Shown: piece after piece, positions 1 through 5,456 of the stretch
Layout of the letters: every line of letters starts with the position of its first letter
Position numbering within the stretch: the first letter of the stretch is position 1
Origin: Chloroflexota bacterium
GTDB taxonomy: Bacteria; Chloroflexota; UBA6077
Length of the DNA: 10,983 bases
Assembly (NCBI GenBank): GCA_021806765.1
Contig: JAJZQR010000173.1
Span: 1 to 10,983 of the forward strand
Direction of reading: 5' to 3'
Program-made: the position numbers and the translations under genes
Notes under the pieces: generated by a model
Told to the model about the DNA's origin: nothing
The model's database searches: none
The model's input: only the letters and a program-made list of their open reading frames with translations

Positions 1-6
1 TGTGAG

Positions 7-1086
7 ATGACTAGGCAGACCATAGTGCCCTTTGGCCCACAGCATCCGGTCCTGCCGGAGCCGATCCAGGTGAAGCTGACCCTCGAGGACGAGAGGATCG
101 TCGCCGCCCAGCCCGCTTTCGGGTACTGCCACCGAGGGATCGAGAAGGCCGCGGAGCTGAACGACTTTTCCCAGAACGTTCTTCTGCTGGAGCGGGTGTG
201 TGGCATCTGTAGCTTCATGCACGCTCTGGCCTACTGCCAGGGGATCGAGGAGATCATGGGGGTGGAGGTTCCCGAGCGGGCCAAGTACCTGCGGGTCATC
301 TGGAGCGAGATCCAGCGCCTCCACAGCCACCTTCTCTGGATCGGCTGCTTCACCGAATCCATGGGCTTTGAAAGCCTTTTCATGCAGAGTTGGCGCTACC
401 GAGAGAAGATCCTGGACATCCAGGAGAGGACCTGCGGCAGCCGGGTGATCCTCTCCACCTGCACCATCGGCGGGGTGCGCCGGGACCTCAGCGACGAGGA
501 CCTGGAATGGATTCTCGACTCGCTGAAGGAGCTTAAGCCCGGCCTGGACCAGCTGGCCGGAGTCATCGAGAAGGACTACACCATCCGCAAGCGATGCGTC
601 GGAATCGGAACTCTATCCAGAGAGCAGGCGATCGGCCTGGGGGTGGTCGGGCCGGTGATCCGGTCCAGCGGCGTCGCTCAGGACGTGCGGATGCTCGGCT
701 ATTCCGCTTATGGCGATCTGCGGTTCGAGCCGGTGGTGGAGGCGGCGGGCGACAGCTACGCCCGACTCCTGGTCCGCATGAGAGAGACTTACCAGTCCAT
801 CGACCTGATACGCCAGGCCATCGACGAGGTGCCGCAGGGTCACATCGCTGTCAAGGTGAGGGGTAACCCCAATGGCGAGGCGACCTCTCGGGTGGAGCAG
901 CCCCGGGGCGAGCTGTTCTACTACATTAGGGGCAACGGCACCAAGAACCTGGAGCGTTTGCGAGTGCGGACGCCGACCTTCGCCAACGCGGCGTCGCTCG
1001 TGGTGATGCTGCCGGGCATGACCCTCGCCGACGTGCCGGTGTTGCTGCACACCATCGACCCCTGCTTCAGTTGCACCGAGAGGTAA
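7..1086 (+). CDS. echE: Ech-type group 4 [NiFe] hydrogenase, catalytic large subunit
   Basis: Large subunit of a membrane-bound energy-converting hydrogenase, related to NuoD of complex I. It carries the NiFe centre that interconverts protons and H2, and in this family the reaction is coupled to ion pumping and ferredoxin. Seen: the N-terminal GPQHP motif (residues 10-14), the first nickel-binding pair in RVCGIC (C65, C68) followed by H72, and the second pair in DPCFSC (C353, C356) near the C-terminus. The length of 359 residues fits EchE (about 360). The protein stops three residues after the last Cys, so there is no cleavable C-terminal tail. The ATG at 7 begins one base after a TGA at 3-5, which could be the stop of an upstream ech gene translated in tandem; its ribosome site lies outside the window. 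The other subunits are expected to the left. The family call is very secure; the exact subgroup (EchE versus CooH-like) is less so. Confidence 0.95.
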   Translation: MTRQTIVPFGPQHPVLPEPIQVKLTLEDERIVAAQPAFGYCHRGIEKAAELNDFSQNVLLLERVCGICSFMHALAYCQGIEEIMGVEVPERAKYLRVIWSEIQRLHSHLLWIGCFTESMGFESLFMQSWRYREKILDIQERTCGSRVILSTCTIGGVRRDLSDEDLEWILDSLKELKPGLDQLAGVIEKDYTIRKRCVGIGTLSREQAIGLGVVGPVIRSSGVAQDVRMLGYSAYGDLRFEPVVEAAGDSYARLLVRMRETYQSIDLIRQAIDEVPQGHIAVKVRGNPNGEATSRVEQPRGELFYYIRGNGTKNLERLRVRTPTFANAASLVVMLPGMTLADVPVLLHTIDPCFSCTER

Positions 1087-1109
1087 GCGGGCCGACGGTA
1101 TGGCGGGGC

Positions 1110-1149
1110 GGGGACGGACTACCTAGGGGGCAGGTAGCACCCTGTCCCC
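1110..1149. terminator. Stem-loop between two convergent genes
   Basis: A two-part hairpin: the outer arms GGGGAC (1110-1115) and GTCCCC (1144-1149) enclose inner arms CTACCT (1119-1124) and AGGTAG (1132-1137) around a 7-nt loop. It lies 24 nt after the hydrogenase stop and contains the stop (1125-1123) of the opposing HMA gene, so it could end transcription from both sides. No run of T follows on either strand, so it is not a textbook intrinsic terminator. Confidence 0.5.
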
Positions 1150-1555
1150 TCCCGCCTCCAGCGCCCGCTTGATGACCTCTGGATCGGTCTTCGTCGGATC
1201 GTAGGCAACGGTTACCGTCTGGCTGCTTAGGTCCACCTGTACCTGCTCCACGCCCCCCACCCGCGTCGCGCTGGCGCGGACCAGTACCCGCACTACCATC
1301 CGGCGCCCCCACGCCCCCCACCCGCGTCGCGCTGGCGGTGACCCGTGGAATACAGCCGCTTCAAGTGACCGTCGGCACGTGGAAACTCACGGTGGCGCTT
1401 CCCGCCTCGTCTCCGGCTGCTTTGGCAGTACCCGGTCCCGAGTCAGCACCCGCCGGAGCCGCCGGAGCCGCCCGGCTGGAGCCCCCTGACGAGGCGCAGC
1501 CGGAGGCCAGTGTCAGGAGGGCGATACCAAGCCCGAGCAGAAGAGCGTGCCTCAT
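1123..1555 (-). pseudogene. HMA-domain lipoprotein, MerP-like, with in-frame TGA and frameshift
   Basis: Third gene of the mer operon. The intact part begins at ATG 1555-1553 with a lipoprotein signal peptide (hydrophobic core, lipobox LASGC, lipid-anchored C20), then a Ser/Ala/Gly/Pro-rich linker and the first strand of a heavy-metal-associated domain (VSFHVPTVT). Codon 65, where HMA proteins have the first Cys of CxxC, is TGA (1363-1361), followed in frame by SGC, so the motif reads TGA-Ser-Gly-Cys. The frame continues through ASATRVGGV and is then lost by a 61-bp duplication. The rest of the HMA domain (EQVQVDL ... KRALEAGG) runs in another frame to TAG 1125-1123. Removing 61 bp gives a continuous domain and a protein of about 123 residues. 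The likely role is binding Hg(II) outside the cell, as MerP does. Either it is a pseudogene, or TGA encodes selenocysteine and the duplication is recent or an assembly error. That an HMA gene was here is nearly certain; its present state is not. Confidence 0.75.
1248..1337. repeat. 29-bp direct repeat, 61-bp offset, inside the HMA gene
   Basis: Positions 1248-1276 and 1309-1337 are identical over 29 bp (both contain CACGCCCCCCACCCGCG), with a 32-bp spacer. On the minus strand both copies encode ASATRVGGV, the first helix of the HMA domain, but in different frames because 61 is not a multiple of three. The spacer is not an obvious copy of the sequence upstream of the first unit, so a simple clean tandem duplication does not explain it all. 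Confidence 0.9.
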
Positions 1556-1571
1556 CCCAATTCCCCGTTCA

Positions 1572-1704
1572 CCTAGTACTCCGCCACATTGGTTCTGACA
1601 GGTGTCATCCTGAGCGATAGCGAAGGATCTCCTCTCGCCACGGGGGGAGATGCTTCGCTGCGCTCAGCATGACAGTACATATCACCTTGTGGTCGTGTAC
1701 TAGG
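1572..1704. repeat. MITE-like imperfect inverted repeat
   Basis: A 133-bp segment that folds back on itself. The outer arms are CCTAGTAC (1572-1579) and GTACTAGG (1697-1704). The inner arms, about 29 bp (1603-1632 and 1646-1674), match with a few mismatches and one indel and contain TGTCAT..TGAGCG..AGCGAAG..ATCTCC; between outer and inner arms a CCACA match persists. It contains no ORF. It resembles a family of palindromic repeats I recall from many bacterial genomes (from memory, not searched). It separates merA from the HMA gene and its right end supplies merA's TAG stop. As RNA it would make a long hairpin that could attenuate transcription or stabilise the merA message. Confidence 0.75.
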
Positions 1705-3349
1705 CTGCGCAGCAGGAGAGCTTGGAAACATCGCGCCCGAAGGTCTGGGCGGCCAACTTCAGCCCCTCGGCCATCGTAAGGTACGGGGCGAAGGTCGAGG
1801 TGAGGTCGGACACGGTGAGGCGGAACTTCACCGCGAGGGTCGCCGCGTAGATCACCTCCCCTGCGTTCTCGGCCACCACGTGCGCCCCCAGTATCCGGTC
1901 GGTCTGGGCGTCGGCCACCAGCTTGAACACCCCCTCCGTGGCCCTGTTCGCCAGGGCGCGGGGAACGGCATTGGCCGGTAGAACCGAGGTCTTGGGATCG
2001 AGCCCCGAGGCCCTGGCCTGGGCCTCGGTCAGCCCCACCGTTGCCACCGAGGGGGTGGTGAAGATCACCCCCGGCACCGTGGACAGGTCGACCTCCCTCG
2101 AGGCGCCGAGGGCGTTGTCGGCGGCGAGCGCCCCCTCGTAGGCGGCCACGTAGACGAACTGCGGGCCAAGGGTCACGTCGCCGGCGGCGAAGACTCTCGG
2201 GTTGCTGGTCCTCAGCTGCTTATCGACCAAGACCTCGCCGCGATCGCCAGTCCCGATTCCAGCCCGCTCCAGGCGCAGTGCCGGCGTGTTGGGCTGCCGG
2301 CCCACGGCTACCAGAAGCTGCTCCGCTTCGACTACCCTCTTCTCGCCGGCCACCTCCAGCATGACGCGGTAGCCCCCATCGGTTCGCTCGACCCGCTGGT
2401 AGGTGGCCCCTGTGACGAAGCTCATCCCCTGGCCGGCCATGGCCTCGTAAACCGCTTCGGAGACCTCCGGCTCGTAGTCTTTGAGGATGCGGGGGCTTCG
2501 CTGCATGAGGGTGACGTTGCTCCCGAGGTGGTGGAAGAGCTGGCCCAGCTCGAGGGCAACGTAGCCGGAGCCGATGACGGCGAGACTCCTGGGTAGCTCC
2601 CTCAGCTCCAGGGCGGTCGTGCTGGTGAGGTAGCCCGACTCCGAGAGGCCCGGAATGGGCGGGACGGCAGGGGAGGCGCCGGTGGCGATGAGGAAGCTCT
2701 TGGCGCTTATGGTCCTGCCTGCCACCTCCAGACGCCCTTCGTCCAGGAACGCGGCCTCGCCGCGCAGCAGCTCCCAGCCGTACTCGGCGATCAGCTCCTC
2801 GTACTTCCCTTTGCGCAGCCGACCCACCAGCTCGTCCTTCTGGTCCACCAGCCCCGAGAGGTTCACCCCCTCGGCAGCCGTCCTCGCACCGCCGAAGGGC
2901 TGGTGACCCGCCTGATAGAAAAGCCCTGCCGCCCTGAGCTGGGTCTTGCTGGGAACGCAGCCCACGTTCACGCAGGTTCCTCCCACGACCCCTCGCTCGA
3001 TCATCACCACGGAGGCGCCCGCCTCGCGAGCCTTGATCGCAGCGGCGAAGGCTGCACTGCCGGAGCCGATGATCGCCAGGTCGTAGTCGGCGTCGAAGGC
3101 ACCTACCTGCCTGGTCGTCTGCTCGGTGAGAACCTCCACCGCCCGGGGCTGGTAGCCCGCCGCCTTCACCGCTCGGGCGAGAGGTCCGGCGTCGGTCCCC
3201 GCCGGAACTTCGACCAGTGCCTCCCCAGCAGGATAGTCCACCCGCAGCACCTTCGCCCCGGCTTCTCGCAGGGCGTCGGCCACGGCCACCTCGCAGTGCC
3301 GGCAGGTCATGCCCTGAACTTCTATGCGTAGCCGCTCGCTTGCGGTCAT
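1700..3349 (-). CDS. merA: Mercuric reductase with N-terminal HMA domain
   Basis: Cytosolic flavoprotein that reduces Hg(II) to volatile Hg(0) with NAD(P)H. Seen in order: an HMA domain with GMTCRHC (C16, C19), residues about 7-70; the FAD-binding GSGSAA (95-100); the redox-active disulfide GGTCVNVGCVPSK (C126, C131); the NAD(P)-binding VIGSGYVALELGQ (258-270); the second FAD motif AAGDVT (388-393); the dimer-interface segment PYLTMAEGLKLAAQTF typical of MerA, which lacks the His-Glu pair of glutathione reductase; and the C-terminal vicinal pair C546-C547 that hands Hg(II) to the active site. The 549 residues match the usual length (about 550-560). The ATG at 3349 is preceded by GAGAGGGGAG at a good distance. 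It starts 26 bp after the ArsR stop, so the two are co-transcribed. The stop TAG lies inside the inverted repeat that follows. All catalytic cysteines are present, so it should be active. Confidence 0.97.
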   Translation of the reverse strand: MTASERLRIEVQGMTCRHCEVAVADALREAGAKVLRVDYPAGEALVEVPAGTDAGPLARAVKAAGYQPRAVEVLTEQTTRQVGAFDADYDLAIIGSGSAAFAAAIKAREAGASVVMIERGVVGGTCVNVGCVPSKTQLRAAGLFYQAGHQPFGGARTAAEGVNLSGLVDQKDELVGRLRKGKYEELIAEYGWELLRGEAAFLDEGRLEVAGRTISAKSFLIATGASPAVPPIPGLSESGYLTSTTALELRELPRSLAVIGSGYVALELGQLFHHLGSNVTLMQRSPRILKDYEPEVSEAVYEAMAGQGMSFVTGATYQRVERTDGGYRVMLEVAGEKRVVEAEQLLVAVGRQPNTPALRLERAGIGTGDRGEVLVDKQLRTSNPRVFAAGDVTLGPQFVYVAAYEGALAADNALGASREVDLSTVPGVIFTTPSVATVGLTEAQARASGLDPKTSVLPANAVPRALANRATEGVFKLVADAQTDRILGAHVVAENAGEVIYAATLAVKFRLTVSDLTSTFAPYLTMAEGLKLAAQTFGRDVSKLSCCAA

Positions 3350-3375
3350 CTGGATCGCTCCCCTCTCTGGTGATT

Positions 3376-3723
3376 CTACTTCAGGACCTGGCAGGACAGG
3401 ATGGCCTGAGCGTTGTCGGCTATGATGGCCCGAGCGAGCCTCAGGATCTCCAGCACCCTACCATCGGTAACCTGGTAGTACACGTTGCGGCCCTCCTTCC
3501 GGGCGGAGACGTAGCCACACCAGCGCAAACACCCCAGGTGCGTGGAGACGCTGCTCTGGGGAACACCCAGCTCCTCTACGATCTCCCCCACGCACTTCTC
3601 CCCGTCCACCAGCTGCTCCAGTATCCGCACCCTGGTTGGATCGGCGAGCCCCCGGAAGAACCTGGCGTCCAGGTCGGCCTGGGACACCGGGGGCACTGCA
3701 CAGGTCGCTCGGTCGATGGCCAT
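3376..3723 (-). CDS. ArsR/SmtB-family metal-sensing repressor, CmtR-like site
   Basis: Winged-helix repressor of 115 residues, first gene of the mer operon and its likely regulator. Seen: FRGLADPTRVRIL (helix 1-2 core), the recognition helix VPQSSVSTHLGCLRWCGYV, and the wing KEGRNVYYQV. Cysteines C65 and C69 in the recognition helix (GCLRWCG) plus C111 near the C-terminus reproduce the order and spacing of the Cd/Pb-binding triad C57/C61/C102 of mycobacterial CmtR; C44 sits where ArsR proteins have their ELCVC motif, but with one Cys only. ArsR-type repressors that sense Hg(II) and control mer operons are known from Streptomyces. I chose ATG 3723-3721 because GAGAGGA lies just upstream and family homology begins soon after; the frame is open to an ATG at 3852, but the extra 43 residues are low-complexity and unlike the family. 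Metal specificity (Hg, Cd or Pb) cannot be decided from sequence, but the merA partner favours Hg. Confidence 0.93.
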   Translation of the reverse strand: MAIDRATCAVPPVSQADLDARFFRGLADPTRVRILEQLVDGEKCVGEIVEELGVPQSSVSTHLGCLRWCGYVSARKEGRNVYYQVTDGRVLEILRLARAIIADNAQAILSCQVLK

Positions 3724-3793
3724 GGTTATCCTCTCGGTTCTGGCGGTGGGATGAGGGTTCGCAGCATCGCAAGTCCTGCTCCCCCGAGGCCGC

Positions 3794-3826
3794 CCGGCGG
3801 AAACGGGCAAGGTAGCTGCCCGCCGG
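3794..3826 (-). promoter_or_regulatory. Stem-loop in the mer leader RNA
   Basis: Nested inverted repeat in the untranslated leader of the repressor gene: CCGGC (3794-3798) with GCCGG (3822-3826), and inside it GGGCA (3805-3809) with TGCCC (3817-3821) around a 7-nt loop; a 6-nt bulge lies on one side. It sits about 70 bp before the start codon. It may only reflect high GC; no riboswitch family is recognised. Confidence 0.3.
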
Positions 3827-3859
3827 CCGGCCACGGCCTGCGCCCACAACACATCAAAG

Positions 3860-3877
3860 CATCAATATGGATTGATG
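3860..3877. promoter_or_regulatory. Probable ArsR-type operator
   Basis: Inverted repeat CATCAAT-ATGG-ATTGATG, arms of 7 bp with a 4-bp spacer. AT-rich palindromes containing ATCAA/TTGAT are typical operators of ArsR/SmtB repressors, and this one is an AT-rich island in GC-rich DNA. It lies directly downstream of the -10 box of the promoter at 3879-3907, over the expected transcription start, where a bound repressor would block RNA polymerase. An additional half-site-like ATCAA is at 3853-3857. Confidence 0.75.
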
Positions 3878-3878
3878 G

Positions 3879-3907
3879 ATTGTACCCGAAGCCGTCCGTG
3901 GTGTCAA
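3879..3907 (-). promoter_or_regulatory. Promoter of the mer operon, sigma-70 type
   Basis: On the minus strand, TTGACA (3907-3902) is a perfect -35 box and TACAAT (3884-3879) a 5-of-6 -10 box, separated by exactly 17 bp. Transcription would start near 3872, inside the operator, about 150 nt before the repressor start codon. With such a strong promoter, control by repression is expected. Confidence 0.8.
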
Positions 3908-4204
3908 ATGCCCTCGAAGTCCCCGTCGTGGTGATAGTGTCGGCCCTTACCGGAGACGCCAAAGAGAACGAATAGCTTCGGTTCAGCCAGGGAAGGGGTA
4001 GAGTCATCCTAAGGAGGAGGGATTGAAGCCTGCGTCGGGCCAGAGGCAACGATTCTCTCAGGTAGATCGTCCCTCAGAGTAATAGGGCCCCGAAGCAGGC
4101 GTTGGGGTCTTTCGTTCAGCCTGCCTGCAGGTGCCCGAGAACCCCCAACGCCAGCCCGAGGCGAATTCCGAACGCAACGAACAGGGTGACAGACAGCAGA
4201 ACCG
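3908..4204. other. Intergenic region upstream of the mer promoter
   Basis: About 300 bp between the mer promoter and the stop of the TctC-like gene. No convincing gene. It holds a long inverted repeat (4098-4152), a strong ribosome-site-like AAGGAGGAGG (4011-4020, plus strand) that leads only to a 19-codon TTG frame (4023-4082), and a short hydrophobic open stretch on the minus strand (4217-4116) discussed as a possible gene remnant. Confidence 0.6.
4098..4152 (-). terminator. Inverted repeat after the TctC-like gene, possible terminator
   Basis: GGCGTTGGGG (4098-4107) and CCCCAACGCC (4143-4152) form a perfect 10-bp stem around a 35-nt loop that itself contains the palindrome CCTGCAGG. It begins 52 bp past the stop of the TctC-like gene, the last gene of the catabolic operon, where a terminator is expected. 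There is no T-run, so a factor-dependent or RNA-stabilising role is as likely. Confidence 0.4.
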
Positions 4205-5317
4205 CTAACTCTTGCCCTTAGCCAATTCGATGAGCGGCACAGCCTGCTTCTCCCGGTCCGCCCAATACGCACCGAACTGAGTCGGGTTCATGTACCGCGG
4301 TGTGAAGCCTACATCGGCCAATCTCTTCACGACATCCTCGTTCTCAACAGCAGTCTTTAGGGCCTTGCTCAGGATATCTACTACTGCCTTCGAAGTCCCG
4401 GCAGGCGCAATCACGCCGTAGGCCGCTGGGACCACGACGTTGTATCCCTGAGCATCGATTGTCTTGACCTCGGGGAAGAACTTGCTCGGCTGGTTATCGA
4501 GGTAACCGAGCACTCTCAAGGCACCGCTCTTGACATGGCCCAGCATCGCACCAGCACCGGTGCACGCAACGTCGACGTGTCCGCCCAGCAACGCTGTGGC
4601 CGCCGGTGCGGCTCCGTCGAAATGGACGTAAGCGAACTCTGCCCCGGCCTCCTGCTGCAGTGCAAGCCCAGTCAGGTGACCGATGCCCATTAGGCCGGTG
4701 GTCCCAAGCTTGAGCTGCCCGGGCGAAGCCTTCGCCGCAGCTACAAGATCCTTAACCGTCTTGAATGGGCTGTCCGCTTTGGCGGTTATGACCATGTCCT
4801 CAACCACCAGATTGGCGACGGGCTGGAAATCCTTCTGCGTGTAAGCTGCCTTCCGTTCTGGATCCATGTAGGTGACGGCAGTCGTGATCAGGGTGGCAAT
4901 ACCAACGGTGTATCCATCGGGCTTGGATTTCACCAACTCCGTGGTCCCGACCTGAGTCGCGGCACCAGCCCTGTTCACAGTCACTACAGGGATTCCCAGT
5001 TCTCGCTCCAACACCGGGGTTAGCGCTCGAACTAGTATGTCAGAGCCGCCCCCTGCAGCGAAAGGCACGATCACGGTAAGGTTCTTCCCCTTCGCCGGGA
5101 AGTCCGACTGCGGGGACGATGACACCACCGGCTCGGTGGGTACGGCGACCTTGGTTGGCACGACTTGCGCTGGGGCAGCCTTCGTTGGTTCAGCCACCTT
5201 GGTGGGTGATGCGGGCGCCTTGGTGGGTGCAGGCGATGGAGCTGCTTGAGCACAGCCAGCCATCACCAACCCCGTTGCGAGAAGGGCAACCAGCAAGTGG
5301 GCGAGTGATCGGTTCAC
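4205..5317 (-). CDS. TctC/Bug-family solute-binding lipoprotein
   Basis: Extracytoplasmic binding protein of the tripartite tricarboxylate transporter (TTT) family, which captures carboxylates or small organic acids. Seen: signal peptide with lipobox VMAGC (lipid-anchored C22); a linker of imperfect PTKAxA/PTKVAxP units (residues about 25-70); then the family domain, VIVPFAAGGGSDILVRAL, VNRAGAATQVGTTELVKSKPDGYT (with PDGYT diagnostic), and a C-terminal part ending near PRYMNPTQFGAYW. I chose GTG 5317-5315 (370 residues) because AAAGGAG lies 7 bp upstream and the signal peptide starts there; the frame is open to an ATG at 5395, but that would add 26 polar residues before the signal. It is the last gene of the hydantoinase operon, 139 bp after HyuB. 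No TctA or TctB membrane partner is in the window, which is common for orphan Bug receptors. The ligand is unknown; a carboxylated intermediate related to the HyuAB substrate is an inference. Confidence 0.92.
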   Translation of the reverse strand: MNRSLAHLLVALLATGLVMAGCAQAAPSPAPTKAPASPTKVAEPTKAAPAQVVPTKVAVPTEPVVSSSPQSDFPAKGKNLTVIVPFAAGGGSDILVRALTPVLERELGIPVVTVNRAGAATQVGTTELVKSKPDGYTVGIATLITTAVTYMDPERKAAYTQKDFQPVANLVVEDMVITAKADSPFKTVKDLVAAAKASPGQLKLGTTGLMGIGHLTGLALQQEAGAEFAYVHFDGAAPAATALLGGHVDVACTGAGAMLGHVKSGALRVLGYLDNQPSKFFPEVKTIDAQGYNVVVPAAYGVIAPAGTSKAVVDILSKALKTAVENEDVVKRLADVGFTPRYMNPTQFGAYWADREKQAVPLIELAKGKS

Positions 5318-5456
5318 CTGTCGCTCCTTTCTTGTCTTGGCCGGTTCTTTGGCGCCGTTGTGCTTTTCGCAAGGAGTTGCTACCAGTTGAGCCATGCCGT
5401 CTCAAGTGGCAAGATACCCAGGATGAATGGAAGCTAGCGGTCAGGTCCCGAGTTGG

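Noticed and set aside
1361..1363. TGA read as Gly or Trp through a changed genetic code
   Set aside because: TGA is used as a normal stop in hyuB, and Gly and Trp in the other genes use standard codons, so a general code change does not fit.
3724..3852. Upstream ATG at 3852 as the repressor start
   Set aside because: The extra 43 residues are unlike ArsR proteins, and ATG 3723 has a good ribosome site and leaves the normal length of 115.
3217..3975. Plus-strand open frame of 252 codons across merA start, the repressor and the promoter
   Set aside because: It covers two clear minus-strand genes and their promoter, and its product is Pro/Gly/Ser-rich without recognisable domains.
4011..4082. 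Strong ribosome-site-like AAGGAGGAGG followed by a TTG and 19 codons on the plus strand
   Set aside because: The product is too short and polar to recognise and no promoter is evident. Kept only as a note in the intergenic entry.
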